Assembly (NCBI RefSeq): GCF_001957125.1 | Contig: NZ_MPHJ01000004.1 | Location: 248,085-312,084, forward strand | DNA: 64,000 nt | Direction of reading: 5' to 3' | From: Shewanella sp. UCD-KL12 | GTDB lineage: Bacteria > Pseudomonadota > Gammaproteobacteria > Enterobacterales > Shewanellaceae | The notes under the pieces: model-generated | What the model was told of the DNA's origin: nothing | The model's database searches: none | Seen by the model: the letters and a program-made list of their open reading frames with translations, nothing else | Program-made: the position numbers and the translations under genes | Shown here: positions 28,636-42,008 of the stretch, one piece after another | Numbering within the stretch: the first letter of the stretch is position 1 | Layout of the letters: each line of letters starts with the position of its first letter

Positions 28636-28636
<1 letters not shown>
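27308..28636 (+). CDS. czcC: CzcC-like outer-membrane efflux channel
   Basis: 442 residues from a GTG at 27308, with TTGGAG about 9 nt upstream; a TTG five codons earlier overlaps that ribosome site and is rejected. Signal peptide (about 16-34, ending ALAQ), then two TolC-family repeats with long coiled-coil segments (for example RVDFAQAQQQQQMRRYEQQR, and later VDAQSQLVSVERELIEANT). It forms the outer-membrane duct of the RND pump. Its stop overlaps the czcB start. Confidence 0.9.
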
Positions 28637-33083
<4,447 letters not shown>

Positions 33084-33118
33084 CCTTATGAGCGCTATAA
33101 AGGCGTTAATGGTATAGC

Positions 33119-33161
33119 CAAAAAGCGAGGCGTCACTCAGTGTGATGACCTCGCTTTTTAT
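33119..33161 (+). terminator. Terminator of czcCBA
   Basis: AAAAAGCGAGG pairs with CCTCGCTTTTT, with an inner imperfect stem (GTCAC/GTGTGA); T-run at the end. It lies 36 nt past czcA. Confidence 0.85.
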
Positions 33162-33456
33162 TGAGTAAAACCACATAAATAGACGGCCAATAGTCACTCT
33201 TCTGGCTAACTGTTCAATATGAATGATTGTGTAATCCTCATGCATAAGCTTATCTATACTTACCTCTATCATCAATTTGACTGAGTAAATTCACTCGTTC
33301 GCGCTGAGTTTTTGCCTGACTAATCGCCATCCAGTTCATAAATTAAGCACTTGAACGTAATATTAGTGAGAATTTTATAACTATCGAAATTAACTACTGA
33401 AATTTCAAATCTTCATGCCTACACTGAATTTATCAAGAGTCATATATGAGGTGCCT
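33162..33456. other. Intergenic region before Lon-like gene
   Basis: About 295 nt with no supported frame. No recognised operator or heat-shock promoter was found by eye. Confidence 0.3.
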
Positions 33457-35913
33457 ATGCCAACATCTTCTTTCCCCCCTCTAAGCAGTGACCAGCTATA
33501 CCGATATTCACAACTTTCAGACCTGGATGTCGATTGCAAGTCAACTAAACACTTAACACCCCTCGATGAAATAGTCGGACAAGAACGTGCCCAGCAAGCT
33601 GTCGAGTTTGCTATGTCTATGCCAGATAAGGGTTACAACATATACGCCATAGGACGTAATGGTTTAGGTAAGCGCACTATGGTCATGCGTTATCTTAATC
33701 GTCATGAGCCTAATGGTCGCAATAACAGTCTCCATGACTGGTGTTATGTCATTAATTTCGATGATGCCCGCGTACCTAAAGTACTCAAAATGCCCGCTGG
33801 AAAAGGTGGTAAGTTTAAGAAAGATATCGAAAAGTTCATTGTTAAGCTCACTAAGGCTTTGCCATTAGCATTCGACAATGAGATGTATTACTCCAGTGCT
33901 GAAAAACTCAAAAGCCAGCTATCAAATAGACAAGAAGCAGCACTTGCAGGCCTAACTAAAGAAGCACAAGAGCGTAGTGTGAGCCTAACCATAACGGCAC
34001 AAGGCAGTTATGAGCTTGTGGCAATGAACGGTGAAGAGCCCCACACCGATGAATCTTTCAGAGAGTTAACTAAAAAGCAGCAAGATGAACTCGAAGATGG
34101 GATTGTCGAGCTTGAATCTAAATTAAGAGGCATCGTTAGGCAGTTTACGGTTTGGGAGGAGGAGTACTCAGATAAGCAGCAGAAACAAGATGAACAGGTC
34201 GCCCTAGAGGTACTTGATCACCTCATGAGTAAGGTTAAAGAAAGCTACGCAAGCTTTACAGCTGTGAAAACCTACCTCAATGCTATGCACAAAGATATTC
34301 TAGATAACTTAGATCTGTTCCTTGAAAATAATGAGGAACAACTCGCCTTATCTTACGCTTCTTTAGATAAAAAAATGCCTCGCCGTTATCAAGTGAATGT
34401 CTTAGTGAGTCAAGCCGATGATAAGATGCCTATCGTTGTTGAAGAAGCGCCAAACTATCACTCTATTTTCGGCTATATCGAAAATGCGACCTTTAAAGGC
34501 ACCATTTTTTCTGACTTCTCATTGATCCGTTCTGGCAGTCTACACAAAGCCAACGGCGGTGTCTTGATGATTGATGCGGCTAAGGTGCTTGAGCAGCCAT
34601 ACGTATGGGATGGGCTCAAACGTGCCCTACGCTCTCGTAAGCTCAGCCTAAGCTCTTTAGAGCGAGAGGTTACGCTATCAGGGACAATTTCACTCGACCC
34701 TGAAGCCATTCCTCTGGATGTGAAGATAATTCTTTTCGGGGATTACCAAACTTACCAGCTACTGCAGCATTATGATCCTGAATTTAGTGAGCTATTTAGA
34801 GTAACGGCTGACTTTGAAGATGTCATGCCACGCAACGATAAATCTGAGGCGCTCTATGCCAAATTTATCTCCAGTATCGTGCACGGTAATAAGATGCTGC
34901 ATTGTGATCGCAATGCCATCAAGCGCATCATTGAGTTTAGCTCTCGCCAAGCGGACGATCAGAATAAGCTGTCACTGCACTCAGCGGATATTGCAAACTT
35001 ACTACGTGAATCCAACTACGTGGCGCGTTCTTTAAATGCCAACATGATCAGAGCAAGTCACGTTGAGCAAGCATTACAAAACCATGAAGTGAGGATCTGC
35101 CGTTTAAAAGATAATGTGATGCAGAGTTATGTGAATGGTACGACCTTAATCAGCACTGACAGTCAGGTTGTCGGCCAAGTTAATGCTTTATCTGTCATAT
35201 CTACCTCAGATCATCAGTTCGGTGCGCCAAACCGTATTACGGCAACAACGGCTTTTGGTGAAGGCAAGGTCTTTGATATTGAAAGAAAAGTAGATTTAGG
35301 CGGTAGCTTACACTCTAAAGGCGTCATGATACTTTCCGCCTATCTTTCCTCTATTTTAGGTAAAACAGCCAAAATCCCTCTAACAACGCATATTACCTTC
35401 GAGCAATCTTATGGTGGGGTCGATGGTGACAGTGCTTCAATGGCTGAGCTATGTGCCATTGTCTCAGCCTTTTCTGACAAACCCATTAGGCAAGATATTG
35501 CTATCACAGGCTCCATGAACCAGTTTGGCGAAGCTCAGCCTATTGGAGGGGTCAATGAGAAGATTGAAGGCTTCTTTGATGTGTGTCAGATCAAGGGGCG
35601 TACAAAGCACCAAGGCGTGATTATTCCTCAGTCTAATGTGCAAAACCTGATGCTTAGACACGATATTGTTGATGCTGTTAAAAAAGGGCAATTTAATATC
35701 TGGTCTATCACTCATGTTAGCCAAGCCATTGAGCTGCTTACTGGGGTTGAGTCAGGTATTTTACTCAATAATAAAACCAGGGAGAAAGCCGGCATTAATG
35801 GCGATAACACCACAAAGTTAAGTGCTGTGGACCACCCTGCCCACTCAGTGCTCGGTATTGCTCAGTCTCGCTTAAATCTATTAAGGCAAGCAAGTCAGCC
35901 GCAGTCATCCTAA
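33457..35913 (+). CDS. Lon-like AAA/S16 protease (LonB/YcbZ type)
   Basis: 818 residues from the ATG at 33457, which has GAGGT 5 nt upstream; the ATG at 33415 has none. The C-terminal Lon protease domain has the Ser-Lys dyad S659 (DGDSASMAE) and K702 (NEKIEGFFD), 43 residues apart as in E. coli Lon (S679/K722). The N-terminal ATPase has GRNGLGKRT (66-74), where the usual Ser/Thr after GK is Arg, so nucleotide use may be altered. A coiled-coil insert spans roughly 150-300. It resembles the stand-alone Lon-like proteases of gammaproteobacteria rather than Lon itself. Confidence 0.88.
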   Translation: MPTSSFPPLSSDQLYRYSQLSDLDVDCKSTKHLTPLDEIVGQERAQQAVEFAMSMPDKGYNIYAIGRNGLGKRTMVMRYLNRHEPNGRNNSLHDWCYVINFDDARVPKVLKMPAGKGGKFKKDIEKFIVKLTKALPLAFDNEMYYSSAEKLKSQLSNRQEAALAGLTKEAQERSVSLTITAQGSYELVAMNGEEPHTDESFRELTKKQQDELEDGIVELESKLRGIVRQFTVWEEEYSDKQQKQDEQVALEVLDHLMSKVKESYASFTAVKTYLNAMHKDILDNLDLFLENNEEQLALSYASLDKKMPRRYQVNVLVSQADDKMPIVVEEAPNYHSIFGYIENATFKGTIFSDFSLIRSGSLHKANGGVLMIDAAKVLEQPYVWDGLKRALRSRKLSLSSLEREVTLSGTISLDPEAIPLDVKIILFGDYQTYQLLQHYDPEFSELFRVTADFEDVMPRNDKSEALYAKFISSIVHGNKMLHCDRNAIKRIIEFSSRQADDQNKLSLHSADIANLLRESNYVARSLNANMIRASHVEQALQNHEVRICRLKDNVMQSYVNGTTLISTDSQVVGQVNALSVISTSDHQFGAPNRITATTAFGEGKVFDIERKVDLGGSLHSKGVMILSAYLSSILGKTAKIPLTTHITFEQSYGGVDGDSASMAELCAIVSAFSDKPIRQDIAITGSMNQFGEAQPIGGVNEKIEGFFDVCQIKGRTKHQGVIIPQSNVQNLMLRHDIVDAVKKGQFNIWSITHVSQAIELLTGVESGILLNNKTREKAGINGDNTTKLSAVDHPAHSVLGIAQSRLNLLRQASQPQSS

Positions 35914-35929
35914 TCAGGTAACAAGGCAT

Positions 35930-35967
35930 AAAAAAGGCCGAAACAGTCATGTTTCGGCCTTTCTTTT
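35930..35967. terminator. Bidirectional terminator
   Basis: AAGGCCGAAAC, loop AGTCAT, GTTTCGGCCTT with A-run and T-run flanks, between the convergent Lon-like gene and ppaC. Confidence 0.88.
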
Positions 35968-36003
35968 AAACCGCTACCTTGATGGTAGTCAGCGGTAGTA
36001 ATA

Positions 36004-36924
36004 TTAAGCTAGCGCTTCTTGCAGATTTGGTACAACTTGTTTTTTACGGCTTAGTACACCATCTAACCATACACGGCCATTTTCTGTCGCTTTTCCGTAT
36101 GCACGCTCTGTTAAGCTTGCATCATCACTGACGATCAACAACTCTGATCCCTCTTTCATGATGTCAGTCAACAGCAACAACATACTGTGACGTTCGCCTT
36201 CAGCTTTAAGTGCTGCAATATCGGCTTCAAGCTCAGCTTTGATATCATCAAAAACCGCAAGGTCAATCACTTCTAGTTGACCAATACCGACCAAATGGCC
36301 GTTCATGTTGAAATCTTTAAAGTCACGCATGACCAATTCACGTACAGGCGTACCGTCGACGGCAGATTTCACTCTGAACATCTCCATACCTAGCTCTTTA
36401 AAGTCTTCAATTCCAGCTATTTCAGCTAGCGCTTCAACACACTTGATATCGGCAGTGGTACAGGTTGGCGATTTAAAAATAACCGTATCACTCAAGATAG
36501 CGCACATCATAATTCCTGCGATCTCTTTTGAGATTTCAACATTATGAAAGTCGTACATCATCTTAATAATCGTGTTACTACAGCCTACTGGACGGATCCA
36601 ACACTCTAGTGGAGTAGAGGTTGTTAAGTCACCAAGTTTATGATGATCAACAATACCGACAATTGTCGCTTCGGCAATATCATCTGGCGCTTGAGTAAGT
36701 TCAGAGTGATCAACAATATATACCTCTTCACCGGCATAGCTTGTTTTAAATTCTGGGGCTTCGAAACCAAATTTATCTAGAATAAAAGCTGTTTCAGGCG
36801 ACAACTCACCTAAACGAGCTGGAATTGATGGCTCACCGATCTGGTTTTTAAGGTGTGCAAGTGCGATTGCACCACAAATTGAATCTGAATCTGGGATCTT
36901 ATGGCCCACTACATACACTGACAT
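36004..36924 (-). CDS. ppaC: Manganese-dependent inorganic pyrophosphatase
   Basis: 306 residues, DHH phosphoesterase superfamily, family II pyrophosphatase. GHKIPDSDSICGA at the N-terminus and the DHH motif (IVDHHKLGD) supply the metal ligands; the C-terminal DHHA2 domain ends with SRKKQVVP, the substrate-binding pattern. It cleaves pyrophosphate to phosphate, driving biosynthesis. AAGGAGAG precedes the ATG. Stands alone. Confidence 0.95.
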   Translation of the reverse strand: MSVYVVGHKIPDSDSICGAIALAHLKNQIGEPSIPARLGELSPETAFILDKFGFEAPEFKTSYAGEEVYIVDHSELTQAPDDIAEATIVGIVDHHKLGDLTTSTPLECWIRPVGCSNTIIKMMYDFHNVEISKEIAGIMMCAILSDTVIFKSPTCTTADIKCVEALAEIAGIEDFKELGMEMFRVKSAVDGTPVRELVMRDFKDFNMNGHLVGIGQLEVIDLAVFDDIKAELEADIAALKAEGERHSMLLLLTDIMKEGSELLIVSDDASLTERAYGKATENGRVWLDGVLSRKKQVVPNLQEALA

Positions 36925-37111
36925 TGATAACTCTCCTTTAATTAGCTCTATTCTACCAAACTCATTCCGTTTGAAAAAGATTTACTGCGAATAAGCCCAG
37001 TAAGAGAGGATTATATTCAATGGTTATGATTCCTTAGAGGGACACAGAACAAAGAGTGTGCAAGTCAGCTTAGAATATCTCGCGCAGTACTCATGGAAAA
37101 TCGTGAGTGAA

Positions 37112-37185
37112 GAAGTCATTAGCGCAGAAAGGGATTAACGGAGGAAGTCATTAGCGCAGAAAGGGATTAACGGAGGAAGTCATTA
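37112..37185. repeat. 32-bp tandem duplication across a stop codon
   Basis: A 32-bp unit starting GAAGTCATTAGCGCAGAAAG occurs at 37112-37143 and 37144-37175, with the first 10 bases repeated again at 37176-37185. The stop codon of the solute-binding protein gene (37167-37169) lies in it, so the last codons and stop have been copied downstream. Confidence 0.9.
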
Positions 37186-37970
37186 ACAATTTTTTGCATC
37201 TCTCCAGTCCGTCGCATATCGTAAATAATCATATCGAGTTGCTTTTTGAAATTTTCTTTAAAGGGATACTTGCCATCATCCATAGCTGTATAACCAACAA
37301 AACCTTGCTCTATACTCACTGTGGCTCCCTCCATCAAAATGGCGTGCTTGCCTCCCTCATCGTACTCTCCAGCTAACTTAAGCTGTTTCAGCTCCCACAG
37401 GATAGAGATCCTATCATTTAGATAGCAATCTATTCGCTTGAGCCCTAGTTGTAATAGGTTTTCTCGGTTTCCTTTTGCTTCACTGACTGTGATCTTCTCA
37501 TCCTTTACTGCCTGCCAGAAAGCTTCGCCACCTAAATGGAAACCTGAATTAATCCCGATAATTAACCCATAATAATCTTCAGGCCAATTGAGCCTTAGCG
37601 CCCTGAAAAATAACTCTTCTCGGCACATGACAATCACCCTTTCATCCAAGATGGGCATAGAGTAAGGCCAGATATAGGGTCTTTTTTCAACATGAAAATA
37701 GGGGGGGTAAATAGCAAACCCCTCTCCATTTTCTATTAAGCGCAAGCCCCTTTTCCAGGGCACAGCGACAAGATTAACCTTATAGCCCTTCATCCTAGAT
37801 GTAGCGAGTTTAATAATTTGAGAGTAAATGCCTTTCAGCTCTCCCCTCTCGGTGTAGGAATAAGGCGGATAATTAGAATCAGCGTAGAGAGTCACTTCGA
37901 TATCTTCAGCAAATGTAGCTATCGAGAAACATGCTAAATACAGCCCTATCAGTAACAGCCTGAGCTTCAC
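37167..37970 (-). CDS. Periplasmic solute-binding protein, SBP_bac_3 type
   Basis: 267 residues. Signal peptide (1-21, ending TFA) and the family-3 ligand-binding fold: LYADSNYPPYSYTERGELKGIY at the start is typical of amino-acid-binding relatives. No ABC permease or ATPase gene is adjacent, so it may serve a distant transporter or act as a sensor protein. The C-terminus falls in a tandem repeat. Ligand unknown. Confidence 0.83.
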   Translation of the reverse strand: MKLRLLLIGLYLACFSIATFAEDIEVTLYADSNYPPYSYTERGELKGIYSQIIKLATSRMKGYKVNLVAVPWKRGLRLIENGEGFAIYPPYFHVEKRPYIWPYSMPILDERVIVMCREELFFRALRLNWPEDYYGLIIGINSGFHLGGEAFWQAVKDEKITVSEAKGNRENLLQLGLKRIDCYLNDRISILWELKQLKLAGEYDEGGKHAILMEGATVSIEQGFVGYTAMDDGKYPFKENFKKQLDMIIYDMRRTGEMQKIVNDFLR

Positions 37971-38192
37971 ATTATCTCTCCCTGAACTTGATGCATATCG
38001 CTATTACTCCTTTAAGCCCTATCTTGTGGTGCCGAGTCACTCAAACAGATTTAGAAAAATAAATGAAGGGAAACGTATCCAGGCACGCATTACCTATGCA
38101 GCTAAATGTAGTTTAAATCGACAAGTTTTGCTCTTTCACTTCATGAATAACTTGTTATATGTCAAAGATGTGAATCGATGCAGCAAAAAAGA

Positions 38193-38241
38193 TTGCCAGC
38201 AATAAGATTACTGCTACACTAATAACTGTATAAACATACAG
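38193..38241 (+). promoter_or_regulatory. SOS promoter with LexA box before umuDC
   Basis: CTGTATAAACATACAG (38226-38241) fits CTGT-N8-ACAG exactly. TTGCCA (38193-38198) and TACACT (38215-38220), 16 nt apart, form a promoter whose start falls at the edge of the box, so LexA would block it. Confidence 0.88.
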
Positions 38242-38264
38242 TCATTAGTGTAGAGTGAAGTAAC

Positions 38265-38684
38265 ATGATGAAAGTGATCCCGATATCTGCAAGTGCTGGT
38301 ATTACTGGCTTTGAGTCACCAGCTGCAGACTATAAGCAGCTCCCCCTTAGCTTAGATGAGCTACTCGTTGAGCACCCGAGCGCCACCTTCATCGGTCAGG
38401 CTAGTGGCGGCTCTATGCAAAACGTAGGGATTTTTGATGGTGATATCCTTATCGTAGATAGACATGTTTCAATTCAAAATCAAGACGTTATCGTAGCGAA
38501 TTACAATGGCAGCTTTGTCTGCAAAATTATTGATACTAACAGGCGATTATTGCTCTCGGCCAATGATGAACATCACCCCGTCACGATACATGAGTATGAC
38601 CAATTTAGTGTAGAAGGCGTTGTAGTACGCTCTATACGTTGCCATCGACCAAGCCCATTACTATCAAAGCCGCAAATAGGATGA
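38265..38684 (+). CDS. umuD: SOS mutagenesis protein UmuD
   Basis: 139 residues. The self-cleavage site is probably A11-G12 (SASAG), with catalytic S50 (GGSMQNVGI) and K87 (FVCKI), 37 residues apart as in E. coli UmuD (S60/K97). RecA-stimulated cleavage yields UmuD', the partner of UmuC in translesion polymerase V. A second ATG follows immediately; either could start. It is 49 nt ahead of umuC, in one SOS operon. Confidence 0.95.
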   Translation: MMKVIPISASAGITGFESPAADYKQLPLSLDELLVEHPSATFIGQASGGSMQNVGIFDGDILIVDRHVSIQNQDVIVANYNGSFVCKIIDTNRRLLLSANDEHHPVTIHEYDQFSVEGVVVRSIRCHRPSPLLSKPQIG

Positions 38685-38733
38685 GCCTTCTTGAGGTGAA
38701 AATATTTAACAGAAGCGACATAAAAGGGGCAAT

Positions 38734-39987
38734 ATGTTTGCCTTAGTCGATGCTAACTCCTTTTATTGCAGCGCTGAACAGGTATTTCGTCCTGAATGGC
38801 GCGGACGCCCTATTGTGGTGTTATCTAATAACGATGGGTGTATTGTGGCGGCAAATCGTCAAGCATGCGCTTTGGGAATACCTAAATTTGAACCTTACTT
38901 TAAAGTAAAGTCCCAATGTGAGCATTTAGGCGTCATTGCACTTAGCAGTAATTATGAACTTTATGGCTCGTTATCAGCCAACATGATGGAGGTGATTGGC
39001 AGGTTTGCTCCCGAACAGCATATCTACAGTATCGATGAATCCTTCTTGTCATTTAAACATTGTTATCCCGCTATTCCCTGCCTGATAAAACACGGGGAAG
39101 CACTACGAAAAACGGTATGGAAAGAGACACGTCTCGCCGTTTCTGTAGGCATCGGCGAGACATTAACCTTAGCTAAAATTGCCAACCATGCAGCGAAGAA
39201 GCTCCCTGACTATAGAGGGGTCTGCTTGATTGATAATTCAGCCCAACGCAAAGCAATTCTGTCACAAATGCTGCCTAATGATGTATGGGGTATAGGTCGG
39301 CGCCTATCAAAAAGACTTGATCTGATGGGAATAAAAACGGCTTATGCACTATCCCAGATGGCACCAGGACTTGCGAGGAAACAATTTAGCATTGAGGTCG
39401 AGCGCACAGTACGCGAACTTAATGGGGAAATTTGTAAAGGCTGGGATCAAACTCGAGCCGATAAGCAGCAGATTTTTTCAACCCGCAGTATGGGTGAGCG
39501 GATCACAGACTCAGTATCACTGCAGCAGGCTTTGAGTAAACATGTCGGCATAGCAACAAGCAAAGCAAGGGAGCAAGGCTCTCTGTGCTCTGTATTACTT
39601 ATCTTTGCATCAAACTCCCCTTTCGACGAGCAACCTACAGGGTTCAAGATCACCCATCGTTTTGCCTATCCGACAAACAATACCGCAGAGATAACAAAAA
39701 TAGTGACAGGTATAGCTCAGCGCCAATTCAGGTCAGGTGTACGCTATTATAAGGTTGGCGTGGGACTTATCGATCTAGTCAATGAAGTACATCACCAGCA
39801 AGATCTATTCGCACCGCAAAGAAACTCAGCGTTGATGGAGGTGTATGATAGCCTAAACCATCGATATGGCGCAGATTCAGTGTTTATGGCGGCACAGGGG
39901 ATCACACCAAAGTGGAGCATGAGAAGACAATACTTGACCCCTCAATACACCACCTGCTGGCAAGATATTCCCCAAGTGTCTTGCTAG
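38734..39987 (+). CDS. umuC: Translesion DNA polymerase V subunit UmuC
   Basis: 417 residues, normal length. Y-family motifs: MFALVDANSFYCSAEQVF at the start with the catalytic Asp, and YSIDESF with the second acidic pair. It inserts bases opposite lesions, with UmuD'2 and RecA. AAGGGG lies 5-6 nt before the ATG. The C-terminal part is the little-finger and Umu-specific tail. Confidence 0.95.
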   Translation: MFALVDANSFYCSAEQVFRPEWRGRPIVVLSNNDGCIVAANRQACALGIPKFEPYFKVKSQCEHLGVIALSSNYELYGSLSANMMEVIGRFAPEQHIYSIDESFLSFKHCYPAIPCLIKHGEALRKTVWKETRLAVSVGIGETLTLAKIANHAAKKLPDYRGVCLIDNSAQRKAILSQMLPNDVWGIGRRLSKRLDLMGIKTAYALSQMAPGLARKQFSIEVERTVRELNGEICKGWDQTRADKQQIFSTRSMGERITDSVSLQQALSKHVGIATSKAREQGSLCSVLLIFASNSPFDEQPTGFKITHRFAYPTNNTAEITKIVTGIAQRQFRSGVRYYKVGVGLIDLVNEVHHQQDLFAPQRNSALMEVYDSLNHRYGADSVFMAAQGITPKWSMRRQYLTPQYTTCWQDIPQVSC

Positions 39988-40007
39988 GTAGCTTGCCTCA
40001 ATAGTTG

Positions 40008-40382
40008 CTACCGCTTACGGCTCCCAGGCAAGGCCTTTGGCAAAGCATTATTAACATGGGGGTCATGTTCGGCATTATCTTTCACGTTTTGATCAACAAA
40101 CTTATAATAGCCCTCTTTGACACGCGTCCACATTCCGTGTGAAAGATCAGCCCCCTGCTCCTGTATAAGTTGTTGAAATAATTCTAAATCGCAGTGTGTA
40201 GCATCATAGGCCATTTTTAACGTTGCTGATGCTTCATCATAAGAGACACTTTCAATTCCTATGACATGATCAATGCGAGCAATAATAGTCGCCTTATTAT
40301 CTTGTGTTACTCCCTCTAACTTGAGATAGCGAACGACCAGGTTTTCTTCCTTTACTCCTGCACGATATGCTAAGTCACCCAT
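40008..40382 (-). CDS. Small protein with HMA-like fold lacking CxxC
   Basis: 124 residues from the ATG at 40382, preceded by GGAGA 5-6 nt upstream. Residues about 15-75 (LVVRYLKLEGV...IARIDHVIGIESVSYDEASATLKMAYD) follow the beta-alpha-beta pattern of heavy-metal-associated domains, but the metal-binding CxxC is absent. The C-terminal tail is basic and looks unstructured. No signal peptide. It faces away from the RND pump across a 430-nt gap. Function unknown; the fold call is by eye. Confidence 0.6.
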   Translation of the reverse strand: MGDLAYRAGVKEENLVVRYLKLEGVTQDNKATIIARIDHVIGIESVSYDEASATLKMAYDATHCDLELFQQLIQEQGADLSHGMWTRVKEGYYKFVDQNVKDNAEHDPHVNNALPKALPGSRKR

Positions 40383-40814
40383 AAGATTCTCCTTATTACT
40401 ACACAATTACTACAAAGCGCTTTAACTAAAAAGTAATCACTTTAGGTTAGTCTATGACTTTTATGAGAAAAACCTAATAAATGATCTCATTACTCAATAC
40501 ACCTTAACACGCAGTTTTTCTAATTTAGTGATATTGATCAATATTATGTTGGCAAATTCACTAAATGTAAAAAACATTAAAAATTGCAACCTTTATAAGC
40601 TCAAAAATCTACCGAGAAAAAATCAATAATTATCATTGATATCAATAGATAAGAAATATTTTAATTTTTCTCAAGTGAGCATATCGAACATACATACATA
40701 TTTACATAATGGCCATGTAACATTGATGCAGATCATTTAACATGTGGGAGTAAAAAAATCTTTCGCCGATAATGATAAAAACAGAAATTCAGGCTTCAAC
40801 AAGAGGAAGTGTTC
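40383..40814. other. AT-rich divergent regulatory region
   Basis: 432 nt between the HMA-like gene and the RND pump. It holds a perfect 14-bp palindrome ATATTGATCAATAT (40531-40544) and a loose Fur-like stretch near 40628-40644 (ATTATCATTGATATC). No coding frame. The palindrome resembles an operator; neither site is assigned to a regulator. Confidence 0.45.
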
Positions 40815-42005
40815 GTGGCTACAAAAAAACAGATTATTTTGCCTATTGTCGTTCTTTCAGTAGGAATTGGGAGCTTCTTAGGGATTTCAGCAATGAAGAA
40901 ACCACCTGAAGAGAAAGAAGCTGTAGACAATACCCCGCTCGTCGCGTTTAAGCAGGTTGAACTCAATCCGATGACTTTTGCGGTGAGCTCTTATGGTGTT
41001 GTTAATGCAAAATATGAAACTGAGTTAGTATCACAGGTAAATGGTGAGATAGTTTTCCTATCCGATACATTCGTGCGTGGCGGTTTCGTCAAGAAAGGGG
41101 AAGTGCTCGCTAGAATTGATTCGAGTGATTACGACGCCGATCTTATTGATGCCGAAGCAAGCTTAGCATCGGCCAGAGCAACCTTAGTACAAGAGAAAGC
41201 TTACGGTAAGGTTGCCGAGGAGGAGTGGAAACGAATTAAAGACGGCGTGCCAACCGAATTAAGTTTGCGTAAACCTCAGCTTGCACAAGAGATTGCTAGA
41301 CTCAACTCCTCAGAAGCAGGTCTTAAACGAGCACTACGTAATGTAGAGCGCACAACAATCAAGGCCCCCTATGACGCTCTTATTGAAAGCCGAAATATAG
41401 GTTTAGGTTCCTATGTGAGTATGGGAACACCATTAGGTAAGGTGTTGAGCACTCACAAGGCTGAGATCCGTTTGCCTTTGGCAGATAAAGAGATCCAATA
41501 CCTTATCGATAAGGGTAGAAATTCAGACGTGACGCTTGTTGCTGACTTTAGCGGTGCCAAGCAGGAGTGGTCTGGAAAAATTGTCCGCAGTGAAGGTGTA
41601 ATTGATAGTCGTAGTCGCATGACCTACCTAGTTGCAGAAGTTATCGACCCCTATGGATTGAACTCAGATAAAAATGCGCTGAGATATGGCACATATGTCA
41701 CCGCGAATATTGCTGGTACACAAGCAGGTGAAGTCGCTGTAATGCCAAGACACTTGGTCGTCAACGGGAAAATTGCCGTACTTGATGAAGATAACAAGCT
41801 TAGCTATAAAAATGTCAATGTTATTCGTCAGTTTGGCGCAGAGGTGGTGATATCTGAAGGTCTAGCACAAGGGATGAAAGTGATCACCTCGGCGTTAGAT
41901 TACCCAGTAGAAGGCATGCAACTTGCGTTACCAGAGGATAAGTTACTGCAGCAAGATGAAGTCAATGAGACCGAGACTCAGCTTGCTATGGAAGAGAAGG
42001 AATAA
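40815..42005 (+). CDS. RND efflux periplasmic adaptor
   Basis: 396 residues from a GTG at 40815 with AGAGGAAG about 6-9 nt upstream; a GTG two codons earlier sits too near that site. An N-terminal membrane anchor is followed by the lipoyl halves (SQVNGEIVFLSDTFVRGGFVKKGE style and TIKAPYDALIESRNIGLGSYVSMG), an alpha-helical hairpin between, and a beta-barrel. It links the inner-membrane pump to an outer channel; no outer-membrane gene is present here. Confidence 0.88.
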   Translation: MATKKQIILPIVVLSVGIGSFLGISAMKKPPEEKEAVDNTPLVAFKQVELNPMTFAVSSYGVVNAKYETELVSQVNGEIVFLSDTFVRGGFVKKGEVLARIDSSDYDADLIDAEASLASARATLVQEKAYGKVAEEEWKRIKDGVPTELSLRKPQLAQEIARLNSSEAGLKRALRNVERTTIKAPYDALIESRNIGLGSYVSMGTPLGKVLSTHKAEIRLPLADKEIQYLIDKGRNSDVTLVADFSGAKQEWSGKIVRSEGVIDSRSRMTYLVAEVIDPYGLNSDKNALRYGTYVTANIAGTQAGEVAVMPRHLVVNGKIAVLDEDNKLSYKNVNVIRQFGAEVVISEGLAQGMKVITSALDYPVEGMQLALPEDKLLQQDEVNETETQLAMEEKE

Positions 42006-42008
42006 TCC

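Noticed and set aside
40628..40644. Fur-like sequence before the RND adaptor gene
   Set aside because: Only a loose match to the 7-1-7 motif and far from any promoter I could place; kept only as a remark.
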